NCBI GenBank assembly: GCA_041665785.1
Contig: JBAYIE010000015.1
Location: forward strand, 31,583 to 95,582
DNA: 64,000 nucleotides
Direction: 5' to 3'
Source: JBAYIE01 sp041665785
Lineage (GTDB): Bacteria > Bacteroidota > Bacteroidia > UKL13-3
Part shown: one piece after another, positions 44,938 to 52,970 of the stretch
How the letters are laid out: every line of letters begins with the position of its first letter
Position numbering within the stretch: position 1 is the stretch's first letter
Notes under the pieces: generated by a model
What the model was told of the DNA's origin: nothing
Database searches by the model: none
Seen by the model: the letters and a program-made list of their open reading frames with translations, nothing else
Position numbers and translations under genes: made by a program

Positions 44938-45993
44938 TCAGGCCGTTGCTTGTTGCAATTCCTTCGCCGTACGGGCTTTATCAATCTTTCCGCTGGTGGT
45001 TTTATGAAACATATTCATCCAGATAATTTGCTTCGGTATTTCATACTGATGTAATGTTTCATCTAATTTCGACCACCATTTGTCGATCGATTTATCTTCT
45101 TTCCCTTCTACAAAAAGTGTTACCTGCTCACCAAATTTGGAATGTGGTACTCCAAAAATAAAGAATGGTTTGTTGTGTAGGTACTTTCCGATTGCCTGTT
45201 CTATTTTACCCGGCATCACCTTATGCCCACCAGTGTTGATCACCTGATCTGCACGGCCCAGCAAGCGAAATGTTTGATCAGGCAAAATCTCAACCAGGTC
45301 GTTGGTTACCAACCACTCTCCATTTGTAATATCTGCTTTAATGCACATGCATCCGCGATCGTCGGTTTTTATTTCGATGCCTTTCAGCGGATGAAAAGCT
45401 TCCTGCTCTCCAATCCGGTGCAATGCAATATGACTCAGGGTTTCGGTCATGCCATACGTTTGATACACCTGTGCTCTACACGACATCAAAAGCTTTTCGA
45501 GATTCGGATTCAGGGTTGCACCTCCGATGAGAATGGTTTTAAACCGATCGAGTTTTTGCATCCAGGCCGGATGTTCGGGCAATTCGTGCATTTGCATAGG
45601 TACCAGCGACAAGGATGTAAACGGATGCGCATCGCTGATTTGTGCCAATGGTTTTGAATTGGACTCCAATACGGTGATCGTGGCTTTGAGCTCTACGGCA
45701 CGAATAAGCATCATGGCACCGGCAACGGATTGCATGGAAAGGCAACACAGGAAATGATCTTTTGAAGATAATTTTAAGGCTTCCGTTGTACGTTTAACGC
45801 TGGCCAGAATTTTCTCTCTACTGAATTTTAAATCTTTTGGAATCCCGGTCGAACCGGATGTCTGAAATATAAATTCCTTCTTCCCCGTTAGCCAGTCGTG
45901 TGCCAACTGCCATGCTGGATGATGGGATGTACCATTTCCCAAACTTTTTTTGATTTCGTCAAAAGGGTAACTCCGGTGATGCAGGTTGAGCAT
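44938..45993 (-). CDS. menE: o-succinylbenzoate--CoA ligase (AMP-forming)
   Basis: A compact acyl-adenylate-forming ligase of 351 aa. The AMP-binding P-loop FQTSGSTGIPK, the YGMTETLSHIAL motif, GRADQVINTGGHKVMPGKIE and the final catalytic lysine in KTTSGKIDKART are intact. Bacteroidota MenE proteins are of this short size. It activates o-succinylbenzoate in menaquinone synthesis, complementing menF and the MenI-like gene. The open frame extends over the end of trmB, but ATG 45993, 10 bp after the trmB stop, is the natural start. Confidence 0.88.
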   Translation of the reverse strand: MLNLHHRSYPFDEIKKSLGNGTSHHPAWQLAHDWLTGKKEFIFQTSGSTGIPKDLKFSREKILASVKRTTEALKLSSKDHFLCCLSMQSVAGAMMLIRAVELKATITVLESNSKPLAQISDAHPFTSLSLVPMQMHELPEHPAWMQKLDRFKTILIGGATLNPNLEKLLMSCRAQVYQTYGMTETLSHIALHRIGEQEAFHPLKGIEIKTDDRGCMCIKADITNGEWLVTNDLVEILPDQTFRLLGRADQVINTGGHKVMPGKIEQAIGKYLHNKPFFIFGVPHSKFGEQVTLFVEGKEDKSIDKWWSKLDETLHQYEIPKQIIWMNMFHKTTSGKIDKARTAKELQQATA

Positions 45994-46003
45994 AACGTTG
46001 GGT

Positions 46004-46726
46004 TTAATTTGCGTGAGCAAGTGATTTTCTTGCGCTTTCCAATTCAGCTTCAAAACGATCCGCTTTTTCCTGGCTGTAGTGATCCAGGGTAAACTGCGTA
46101 TACTTAATGGTACGTCCCCTACCCATAAAAAGTTTTTCGTAATGGGTGGTGATCGTATGCAGATGTGCTGCTGCGTTTGCATTGGCATGCACATCCCAAT
46201 CGATGGTTACCGGCTCTACTCCTGTTTGTGGGAGCATACCGACAGTGAAACGGAATAAATCCGGATCATCCGTTTTCAAATGCAACAGTCCTCCGGGTTG
46301 CAGTACTTCTTTGTATACCGATAAAAAACGGGGATGCGTAAGGCGGTGTTTGGCATGGCGGTCTTTGGGAAACGGATCCGGAAAAGTGATCCAGATCTCA
46401 CTTACCTCACCCGGTGCAAACAGTTCTGATAAGCGATGAATCACCGCACGCAGAAAGGCTACATTTCCCAATTTTTCTTCCTGTGCAATGCCTGCCCCTT
46501 TCCACATCCGGTTGCTTTTGATGTCGATGCCGATAAAATTCTTTTGCGGATATTCCTTTCCCAATGCAACGGTATATTCACCCTTCCCGCAACCGAGTTC
46601 CAAAACAATCGGGTGATTGTTTTTAAATACCTCCTTATTCCAACACCCCTTTTTGTCGTACGCAAAATCGAAGGTGTTCGGAAAAGTTTTGAATTCAGCA
46701 AATCTTCTCAGCTTATCTTTCCCCAT
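46004..46726 (-). CDS. trmB: tRNA (guanine-N7-)-methyltransferase
   Basis: A 240-aa Rossmann-fold methyltransferase that makes m7G46 in tRNA. It starts MGKDKLRRFAEF and shows the SAM-binding LELGCGKGEYT, the DIKSNRMW motif, EIWITFPDPFPKDRHAKHRL and the later TDDPDLF. The frame opens at 46768, but the extra 14 residues are hydrophobic and unlike the family. Confidence 0.93.
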   Translation of the reverse strand: MGKDKLRRFAEFKTFPNTFDFAYDKKGCWNKEVFKNNHPIVLELGCGKGEYTVALGKEYPQKNFIGIDIKSNRMWKGAGIAQEEKLGNVAFLRAVIHRLSELFAPGEVSEIWITFPDPFPKDRHAKHRLTHPRFLSVYKEVLQPGGLLHLKTDDPDLFRFTVGMLPQTGVEPVTIDWDVHANANAAAHLHTITTHYEKLFMGRGRTIKYTQFTLDHYSQEKADRFEAELESARKSLAHAN

Positions 46727-46936
46727 AACAAATACAAAGGAATAAAATCTAAAGTGAAAAAAGCACAATACGATTCAATTTAGATTCGTTTTTTTTGAGC
46801 GTGACAATAGGATTTGCCGACAGAAAAGGTTATATACTTTTTGGTCAAAACCAACGATTAACTATCCTTTCTTGGAGAGCGTAAACAGCTTATCCCCGGA
46901 AGAGAAATCCAACGTAAGTTGCAACGAAGATTGGCC

Positions 46937-47356
46937 TTAACTTTTCAGAATCTCCCAACTGTGATCGCCCAGCAGTTTTACTGAAGCCTTATACCTTCTG
47001 GAGTTTTTGGAAGTGCCCCATTCATCGGGACCGATCAGCGATAAAGAATAATGATCTTCTTTTTCATAGAGATGATATACCTGGTTGACCACAGGTACAA
47101 AACGAATATCGGATTGATATATGTGTTCTGAAATTTTAAGCCGGCTTTCTATTTCCCGGACTTGCTGCATGATCAGGTCGGCTTGCTTGCGCAACATGGA
47201 AATTTCCTGATTGGCATAATGGTGCATGGCTTCCACGGCATTGGCTTTGATCTGATTGCGGTCTTCGGGTTTGATGGCCGGTGAACCAATGCTCAATGGG
47301 ATGGGCGACAGGGATGCTTCGCCACTGTAACTTTCAAATTCCTCGTCGGGGTTCAT
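46937..47356 (-). CDS. DUF2452-family protein
   Basis: A 139-aa protein with the features of DUF2452: an acidic N-terminus (MNPDEEFESYSGEAS), a central helix with NAVEAMHHYANQEISMLRKQADLIMQQ, and the closing SLIGPDEWG ... YKASVKLLGDHSWEIL. Function unknown. The open frame continues to 47542, but a perfect -7 box (47363-47370) lies 6 bp before ATG 47356, which fixes the start. Confidence 0.85.
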   Translation of the reverse strand: MNPDEEFESYSGEASLSPIPLSIGSPAIKPEDRNQIKANAVEAMHHYANQEISMLRKQADLIMQQVREIESRLKISEHIYQSDIRFVPVVNQVYHLYEKEDHYSLSLIGPDEWGTSKNSRRYKASVKLLGDHSWEILKS

Positions 47357-47362
47357 GCTTTG

Positions 47363-47370
47363 CAAAATTA
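47363..47370 (-). promoter_or_regulatory. -7 promoter box of the DUF2452 gene
   Basis: The minus strand reads TAATTTTG, matching TAnnTTTG exactly, and is separated from the ATG at 47356 by 6 bp. This predicts an almost leaderless mRNA. No -33 TTG at normal spacing was seen. Confidence 0.5.
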
Positions 47371-47583
47371 AGGGTTTTCTGTTGATTTGATTATTTACTG
47401 AACGGGATTTCAAGGCTTGTATTGTTGCTATAAATTCAAATTGCCAGAGAACAACGCAAAGCCAGTAATTGTTTAAAATCAGGGACCGGTATGCCCAAAA
47501 TCCTTTCTTTTCGTTAATTCCGACCTGAAAAGCTATTCGCATTTCCTGACATTTAAATCAAACCTTTTGATCTTAAAATGGTT

Positions 47584-47591
47584 TACCTTTG
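47584..47591 (+). promoter_or_regulatory. -7 promoter box of ispH
   Basis: TACCTTTG matches TAnnTTTG exactly and ends 6 bp before the ispH ATG. TTTG at 47566-47569 is only 14 bp upstream, shorter than the usual spacing. The alternative TTG start at 47589 lies inside the box and is thereby excluded. Confidence 0.5.
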
Positions 47592-47597
47592 TACCCC

Positions 47598-48440
47598 ATG
47601 AACTTACAGGTTGAAATAGATAGCCACTCAGGGTTTTGTTTCGGAGTTGTTTATGCCATTCAGATGGCGGAAGAAATCCTGAATGAAACCGGTAGTTTGT
47701 ACTGCCTGGGCGATATTGTACACAACGATGAAGAGGTTACCCGCTTAAAGGCCAAGGGTTTGAAAATCATTAACCACGATGAATTTGAAACTTTACGTGA
47801 TGCAACGGTTTTGATCCGTGCCCACGGTGAGCCACCGGAGACTTACAAAAAAGCTCTGGATAACAATATTGAACTGATTGATGCTTCTTGTCCGGTTGTA
47901 TTGAAATTGCAAAACCGCGTTCGTGAAGCATACAACCAGGATGAACAAATTATCATCTACGGTAAACACGGACATGCGGAAGTGATCGGATTGAAAGGAC
48001 AAACCAACGGTGATGCGCTCGTAATAGAAAGTTTCGACGAGCTGGAAAATATTGCGTTGCCCAAAAAAGTTCAGTTGTTCAGTCAAACCACCAAGCGTAC
48101 TAAAAACCTGTATGCATTGAAAGAATTGTTGAATAAAAAAGGAGTGGAAGTAGATTTCAACGATACCTTGTGCCGTCAGGTTTCCAACCGCGATATTCAG
48201 TTGCGCGAATTTGCCAGCCGCTTTGACAAAATTGTATTTGTATCCGGCAAGAAATCTTCAAACGGTAAAGTGCTCTACGATGTTTGCAAAGAAATCAATC
48301 CAAATACCTTTTTTGTGAGTTCGAAAGAAGAAATTGACCGCAGCTGGTTCACCGAATCCGATTCGGTTGGCATTTGCGGAGCTACCTCCACACCCAACTG
48401 GCAAATGGACGAAGTAAAAGAACGCATTCTGACATTTTAA
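47598..48440 (+). CDS. ispH: 4-hydroxy-3-methylbut-2-enyl diphosphate reductase
   Basis: A 280-aa [4Fe-4S] enzyme, the last step of the methylerythritol phosphate route to isoprenoids. The three cluster cysteines are in SGFCFGV, DASCPVV and DTLCRQVSNRD. Substrate motifs RAHGEPP, GKHGHAEVIG and the late GATSTPNWQM are present. The initiating codon is ATG 47598. It is followed 25 bp later by the glutathione peroxidase gene. Confidence 0.95.
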   Translation: MNLQVEIDSHSGFCFGVVYAIQMAEEILNETGSLYCLGDIVHNDEEVTRLKAKGLKIINHDEFETLRDATVLIRAHGEPPETYKKALDNNIELIDASCPVVLKLQNRVREAYNQDEQIIIYGKHGHAEVIGLKGQTNGDALVIESFDELENIALPKKVQLFSQTTKRTKNLYALKELLNKKGVEVDFNDTLCRQVSNRDIQLREFASRFDKIVFVSGKKSSNGKVLYDVCKEINPNTFFVSSKEEIDRSWFTESDSVGICGATSTPNWQMDEVKERILTF

Positions 48441-48465
48441 ATCATCCTATTTACGCAATTACACC

Positions 48466-49026
48466 ATGACCAAACTAAAACCCATTCTATTCTTCGGTTT
48501 ATTTCTGTTTATCCTTTCATCCTTTATCATTCCACCCCCGCCCAAAAAATTTCACGATCTGAAAATTGCAACACTAAATGGAAAAGACACCATTTTGTTC
48601 AGTGCATTTAAAGGTAAAAAAGTATTGTGCGTAAATACAGCCTCCGAATGCGGATACACTCCGCAATACAAAGCTTTGCAGGAACTGGCCGACAAGTACA
48701 AAGACAAATTAGTGGTTATTGGATTTCCATGCAACCAGTTTGGCGAACAGGAACCGGGCAATGCCGAACAAATCGAACAGTTTTGCAAACGCCGCTACAG
48801 TGTAACCTTTCCGATAACCGAAAAAATTGATGTGAAAGGAGATCTTCAGCACCCCGTTTATCAATGGCTTACTCAAAAGCAATTCAATGGTAAAGAAGAT
48901 ATTAATGTGCGCTGGAATTTCGGTAAATTCATGATCGATGAAAAAGGGAATTTCATGGAGTACTTTCCATCGCAAGTAACTCCGATGGATGAAAAGATTA
49001 TTTCGTTGATTGAAGGCAGCAAATAA
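48466..49026 (+). CDS. Glutathione peroxidase family protein (exported or membrane-anchored)
   Basis: A 186-aa thiol peroxidase of the GPx fold with an N-terminal hydrophobic segment (FFGLFLFILSSFIIPPPP) that should direct it to the periplasm. Catalytic residues are Cys in NTASECGYTPQY, Gln in FPCNQFG and Trp in RWNFGKF. Cysteine replaces selenocysteine, and the resolving-Cys region FPCNQF suggests thioredoxin-type recycling. It reduces peroxides and lipid hydroperoxides. Possibly cotranscribed with ispH. Confidence 0.9.
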   Translation: MTKLKPILFFGLFLFILSSFIIPPPPKKFHDLKIATLNGKDTILFSAFKGKKVLCVNTASECGYTPQYKALQELADKYKDKLVVIGFPCNQFGEQEPGNAEQIEQFCKRRYSVTFPITEKIDVKGDLQHPVYQWLTQKQFNGKEDINVRWNFGKFMIDEKGNFMEYFPSQVTPMDEKIISLIEGSK

Positions 49027-49110
49027 CCAGATTAAGCTGATTTAAATTATTATTCCCTGACCTGAATGCTGCTGGAAATGGTATACCTTAGACTTCTAAT
49101 TTCTCTGTAA

Positions 49111-49374
49111 ATGCACACTTATAAAAATTGCCAAAGCTGCAGCATGCCCCTATCCAAAGATCCGAAAGGTGGAGGAAGCAATTCAGATGGGAGCAAAAGC
49201 GATCGCTATTGCAGTTTGTGTTATGAAAACGGAACTTTCAAAAATCCGGAAATGAATGTGCAGGAAATGCAGCAGTTTGTAAAAGGCAAATTGAAAGAAA
49301 TGGGATTCCCCGGTTTTCTGGCGGGTTGGTTTACCAAAGGTATTCCTAAACTCGAACGCTGGAAAAAGGTATGA
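49111..49374 (+). CDS. Zinc-ribbon domain protein
   Basis: An 87-aa protein with a four-cysteine zinc ribbon: CQSCSMPL at the start and CSLCYENG about 25 residues later, fitting the putative zinc-ribbon family 2 (PF12674). The C-terminal half (MNVQEMQQFVKGKLKEMGF) is helical. Family members have no defined role. It ends 4 bp before the MGMT-like gene and the two are likely cotranscribed. Confidence 0.8.
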   Translation: MHTYKNCQSCSMPLSKDPKGGGSNSDGSKSDRYCSLCYENGTFKNPEMNVQEMQQFVKGKLKEMGFPGFLAGWFTKGIPKLERWKKV

Positions 49375-49378
49375 TGCA

Positions 49379-49789
49379 ATGGCAAGAAAATCCTGGACCG
49401 AAAAATTTAACACCCTCAAAACAGCGGAAGTAAAGCGCACTGAAAAGGCTTTTGCCGATATTCCTGCCGGAGCCCGCATGTTGATTGCTACACCGGCTAT
49501 TGTAGAAGAGTATATCCGTAACATTCCCAAAGGACATTCAACTCATATCCGCCAAATGCGCAAAGACCTGGCTGCAATGTATCATGCTGAATACACCTGT
49601 CCGGTTACCAGCGGTATCTTTATCCGCATTGTTGCAGAAAAAGCGTACGAAGAATTTCTTGCCGGTAAAAAGCGCATCGCCCCATTCTGGCGTATCCTTG
49701 ATCCTGACTCGCCTGCGGCCAAAAAGCTGAGTTTTGGAACTTCCTTTATCCTGCAACAACGCATTTCAGAGGGTATTGAAATAAAATAA
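49379..49789 (+). CDS. MGMT-like winged-helix family protein without the PCHR active site
   Basis: A 136-aa protein resembling a family sometimes named MGMT family: IPAGARMLIATPAIVEEYIRNIPKG, HIRQMRKDLAAMYHA, CPVTSGIFIRIVAEKA and KRIAPFWRIL. The P-x-G ... R-x-x-LA ... CP-x-TSGI pattern recalls the DNA-binding region of O6-alkylguanine transferases, but no PCHR cysteine motif exists, so repair by alkyl transfer is not expected. The protein is basic and may bind DNA. Function unknown. Confidence 0.65.
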   Translation: MARKSWTEKFNTLKTAEVKRTEKAFADIPAGARMLIATPAIVEEYIRNIPKGHSTHIRQMRKDLAAMYHAEYTCPVTSGIFIRIVAEKAYEEFLAGKKRIAPFWRILDPDSPAAKKLSFGTSFILQQRISEGIEIK

Positions 49790-49796
49790 TTGCCAG

Positions 49797-49839
49797 TTGG
49801 AATTAAAAGATATTTGTCCTAATTTTGAGGACAAATGTC
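49797..49839 (+). promoter_or_regulatory. Promoter with palindromic operator before the ParS-RES pair
   Basis: TTG (49797-49799) and TAATTTTG (49820-49827) are 20 bp apart, an ideal Bacteroidota promoter. The -7 box is exactly enclosed by an inverted repeat: GATATTTGTCC (49809-49819) and GGACAAATGTC (49829-49839), complementary at 10 of 11 positions. Binding here would block transcription, as expected for antitoxin autoregulation. Transcription would start inside or just after the right arm, 7-15 bp before the ATG at 49846. Confidence 0.78.
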
Positions 49840-49845
49840 TAAGTT

Positions 49846-50349
49846 ATGACCGCTGAACAAATCAAACTGGAAGATAAACTCAGCCGGGAAATCACCGGGT
49901 TTCTGCAACTCCAATCAATCGCGGCATTTAAAGGCGACAAGAAAAAGAAAATTACCTACGCTGATTTCCTCGCCGATAAAATGCTGATCATCCTGGCTAT
50001 TCGTGCCGGAATTCCTTATTCTTTATTTGATCTGATTCAACATTACACACCCTTTACGGAAAGTGATTGGGCCGGTTTTCTGGATATCTCCGGTAAGTCG
50101 TTGCAACGCTACCGCCAGGCCGGATCTCACTCTTTTAAACCATTGCACTCCGAAAAAATTATCGAGATGGCCGAAGTAACAAAAGCCGGATTAGATGTAT
50201 TCGGCGATATGGAAAAATTGAAGCTCTGGCTCAATACTCCTAATTTTGCATTGGGCAAACTGAAACCTATAGAACTCCTGAAAGACTCCTATGGTAAAGA
50301 ACTCGTGATGGGTGAACTCACGCGCATCAATTATGGGATTCTGGCCTGA
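49846..50349 (+). CDS. Antitoxin of the ParS/Xre-MbcA type (partner of RES toxin)
   Basis: A 167-aa protein with the two parts known for MbcA/ParS/Xre antitoxins: an N-terminal helical Xre-like region (about 40-105, LFDLIQHYTPFTESDWAGFLDISGKSLQRY) and the C-terminal toxin-binding DUF2384 part with VFGDMEKLKLWLNTPNFALG and KPIELLKDSYGKELV. It should neutralise the RES toxin encoded 2 bp downstream and repress its own promoter. The palindrome before it is the likely binding site. Confidence 0.87.
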   Translation: MTAEQIKLEDKLSREITGFLQLQSIAAFKGDKKKKITYADFLADKMLIILAIRAGIPYSLFDLIQHYTPFTESDWAGFLDISGKSLQRYRQAGSHSFKPLHSEKIIEMAEVTKAGLDVFGDMEKLKLWLNTPNFALGKLKPIELLKDSYGKELVMGELTRINYGILA

Positions 50350-50351
50350 TC

Positions 50352-50810
50352 ATGGAAGTTTTTCGCCTTACACGGGAACAATATGCACGATCGCTTTCCG
50401 GTAAGGGTGCAGCGCTGAAGGGTGCACGCTGGAATTCGGTAGGAGTTGAATTAATTTATTCCGCTACAAACCGTTCACTGGCTATGGCTGAGGTTGCCGT
50501 TCATTTTACCCTGGCCACATTACCCGATGATTACCGCATGGTAACGCTATACATTCCTGATACATTTCCCTTGTCACGCATTTCGTTAAAATCATTGCCT
50601 GAAAACTGGAATGCGTTTCCTTACCACATATCCACACAAACTATCGGAGATAAATTTGTACGAGAGCGTAGCTGCTGCATTTTAAAAACACCCTCAGCAG
50701 TAACGAAGGGCGATTTTAACTTTTTGTTAAATCCGGCTCACCCTGATTTTGCACGAATCAAAATAAAAAAGATCGAGAAATTTCCGTTCGACAAGCGCAT
50801 TTTTGGTTAA
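50352..50810 (+). CDS. RES-domain toxin (NAD-targeting family)
   Basis: A 152-aa RES-domain protein. The name-giving residues are visible: Arg in GARWN, Glu in MAEVAVH, and the Ser in the TPSAV segment, together with VELIYSATN and the final NPAHPDF. Characterised RES toxins (MbcT, ParT, Res) degrade or transfer ADP-ribose from NAD+. It follows the antitoxin by 2 bp, giving a standard type II pair. The N-terminal VFRL and complete length suggest an intact toxin. Confidence 0.88.
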   Translation: MEVFRLTREQYARSLSGKGAALKGARWNSVGVELIYSATNRSLAMAEVAVHFTLATLPDDYRMVTLYIPDTFPLSRISLKSLPENWNAFPYHISTQTIGDKFVRERSCCILKTPSAVTKGDFNFLLNPAHPDFARIKIKKIEKFPFDKRIFG

Positions 50811-50821
50811 CTCCAAAAGCG

Positions 50822-51562
50822 TTATAAACCCAGCACCGCCTTCAGTTTTCCGTATCCGGTTTTGCTTAGCGGGACCCGCTTTCCATTTTTCAACAACGCC
50901 ACATACCCTTCCTTTTCATACGGTTCAATGCGTGTTATCTGAGGGATCTGCACAATGAAAGAACGGTGCGCCCGTACAAATTTTCCAGGATCGAGCACCG
51001 ATTCAAAATAATTCATGGTTTTCTTTTTGAGGTAATACCCGTCGTTCACATGAATTTTTACGTAATCATCGTACGCCTCAAAGTAGTCGATTTCGTGCAC
51101 GGGTATAATGCGGATATTGCTGCCATTTTTAACCACCACCCTTTCGTGTTCTTCGGGCTGGCGCAGTACCTGATCGCCTATGCGTTCCATCACACTTCCG
51201 GCTTCCATATCGCGTGTTTGCATCCATTTTTGCAAGGCGCGGTCGAACCGTTCGCGACTAAAAGGCTTCAATAAATAATCAACCGCATTGGCATCAAAGG
51301 CTTTCAGTGCATACTCATCGAATGCTGTAGTAAAAATAACGGCAGGTGGTTCTTCCAATATTTCCAGCATTTCAAAACCGCTGACCTTTGGCATTTGCAC
51401 ATCCAGAAAAACCAATTCGGGTTTATGTTCCTGAATGGCCTTTAATCCTTCAAACCCATCGCCGCATTCCTGCACCACCTGAATGTTTTCATAGTTTTGC
51501 AGGTATTCCAATACAATGGAACGGGCCAAAGGCTCATCATCTATTACGATACATTTGATCAT
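50822..51562 (-). CDS. LytTR-family response regulator
   Basis: A 246-aa regulator with an N-terminal receiver domain (phosphorylation Asp in LVFLDVQMP, switch Thr in FTTAFDEYA, Lys in LLKPFS) and a C-terminal LytTR DNA-binding domain (about 140-246: VVKNGSNIRIIPVHEIDYFEAYDDYVKI cut here, with FVRAHRSFIVQI and VPLSKTGYGKLKAVL). It overlaps the sensor gene by 4 bp and is the output of the envelope-sensing operon. Confidence 0.92.
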   Translation of the reverse strand: MIKCIVIDDEPLARSIVLEYLQNYENIQVVQECGDGFEGLKAIQEHKPELVFLDVQMPKVSGFEMLEILEEPPAVIFTTAFDEYALKAFDANAVDYLLKPFSRERFDRALQKWMQTRDMEAGSVMERIGDQVLRQPEEHERVVVKNGSNIRIIPVHEIDYFEAYDDYVKIHVNDGYYLKKKTMNYFESVLDPGKFVRAHRSFIVQIPQITRIEPYEKEGYVALLKNGKRVPLSKTGYGKLKAVLGL

Positions 51563-52599
51563 TTCGATTGAGGTATTTTAACAAAGGTAGAAAATTGACG
51601 GTCTTCTGCTTTGGTGGTCAATAAATCGTTGCGGCCAAACAGAAGGTATAACCTGCGTTCAACGGCAGATAGTCCGTATCCTGTTCCACGTCTTGGTTTG
51701 GCACTTTCCGGGTCAAATGGATTACGAATCTGTATCACCAGCATGTTTTGCTCAAACCGCGCTTCGATTAAAATTTTGGCTTCTCCTAATGTATCGTATA
51801 AACCAAATTTTATGGCATTCTCTACAATGGGTTGCAACAAGAGTGAAGGCAGGAGCGCCTTACGGGTTTGTTCGTCAGCCAGCGTATCAATATGCAAACG
51901 GTGTCCGAAACGCACTTTTTCAATATCCAGATACAATTGCAAGTGGTTGAGTTCGTCTTCAAGAGATACCATTTGCTGATCGTCCTTTCGCAAAGTGCCC
52001 CGCAAAAAATCGGAAAGCTGTTGAATCATGTTGCGTGCCTGATCGGGTTTTGATCCAATCAGTGCATTTATAGAATTGAGGCTGTTAAATAAAAAATGAG
52101 GTTGCAGTTGTTGGCGAATGCGCATCAGCTCACTTTCCTTGGCCATCTTTTCCAACGTCGATTCGCGTTGTTCATTTTCTTTTAATTCAATCAGCTGGTT
52201 CCAGATCCAGGTCATCATGCTGGAACAGGTAATCATCAGCAGGGAACTTCCAAACCGAACAGGCATCGATGATTGGAGAAACATCTGGTAAATAATATCA
52301 GAACTGAAAATTTGAGTTTGTATAAGTTTAAACAACGAAACACAGAGAAAGGCAATGCATAATATATACAAGAGTCCGATATACCAGTTGCGCCCGTGCG
52401 GCTGATAAAAACGCATGATATTGTTGGTAGTATAAACCACACCAAACAACAACGCATTGCTCACCAAACTGTCGATGATGCTTAATTTCCAGTCGAGTCC
52501 GTAATGGTGCACAATCAATATTTGCAGAAGGGTCCATTGTGCCCACCAAAACAGGTACACATAAAAAATGCGGCTCGGGAATTTGCGGGTAACTGACAT
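51559..52599 (-). CDS. LytS-like sensor histidine kinase
   Basis: A 346-aa kinase with four N-terminal membrane helices (about 10-135), a short coiled-coil linker and a His_kinase domain with the phospho-acceptor His in LQPHFLFNSLNSINALI. The ATP-binding part is visible in LQPIVENAIKFGL and GTGYGLSAVERRL. It has no extracellular sensor domain, so it probably reads a membrane or partner-protein signal. Its ATG shares one base with the stop of the DUF4288 gene. Confidence 0.9.
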   Translation of the reverse strand: MSVTRKFPSRIFYVYLFWWAQWTLLQILIVHHYGLDWKLSIIDSLVSNALLFGVVYTTNNIMRFYQPHGRNWYIGLLYILCIAFLCVSLFKLIQTQIFSSDIIYQMFLQSSMPVRFGSSLLMITCSSMMTWIWNQLIELKENEQRESTLEKMAKESELMRIRQQLQPHFLFNSLNSINALIGSKPDQARNMIQQLSDFLRGTLRKDDQQMVSLEDELNHLQLYLDIEKVRFGHRLHIDTLADEQTRKALLPSLLLQPIVENAIKFGLYDTLGEAKILIEARFEQNMLVIQIRNPFDPESAKPRRGTGYGLSAVERRLYLLFGRNDLLTTKAEDRQFSTFVKIPQSK

Positions 52600-52958
52600 T
52601 AGTCGATGGCTACTGCATGCGGCGACATGCGGCTAAAGGTTACTTCCGCCTGATGGTGCACATATTCCTCGTATTCGCGGGCATGCTCGCTCGTATGGGT
52701 AGTACTGAACAATTCGACACCATCGCTGAGGGGATCTATCTTTTTGATATAGGCGGTATCAATAAACTGCCATCGGATTAATACACCTTCTGCATTTTCA
52801 AACGATTGCTCGTTTTTAACACCAATAATCTTCGATTTGGCGAAAGCCTCTTCCTCATTGCGCGCTTCTATCAGCCTGTATTGTTCATCGAAATCGGCCG
52901 GCGCAGATTGTTGCGCGTTGTTTATTTTAAATACGAGTTTAACCAGATACCAGTTCAT
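52599..52958 (-). CDS. DUF4288-family protein in a LytST operon
   Basis: A 119-aa cytoplasmic-looking protein, beginning MNWYLVKLVFKI with the later EQYRLIEARNEEEAFAKSKIIG and VLIRWQFIDTAYIKKI, the DUF4288 pattern. Family function is unknown. Its stop (TAATG) overlaps the LytS start, and it follows the LiaF-like gene by 12 bp, so it is embedded in the signalling operon. It may be an adaptor, which is inference. Confidence 0.8.
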   Translation of the reverse strand: MNWYLVKLVFKINNAQQSAPADFDEQYRLIEARNEEEAFAKSKIIGVKNEQSFENAEGVLIRWQFIDTAYIKKIDPLSDGVELFSTTHTSEHAREYEEYVHHQAEVTFSRMSPHAVAID

Positions 52959-52970
52959 AGTTTCGTTGTT

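Noticed and set aside
47357..47542. 62-residue upstream extension of the DUF2452 protein
   Set aside because: An exact -7 box lies within it, 6 bp before ATG 47356, and the extension has no family similarity.
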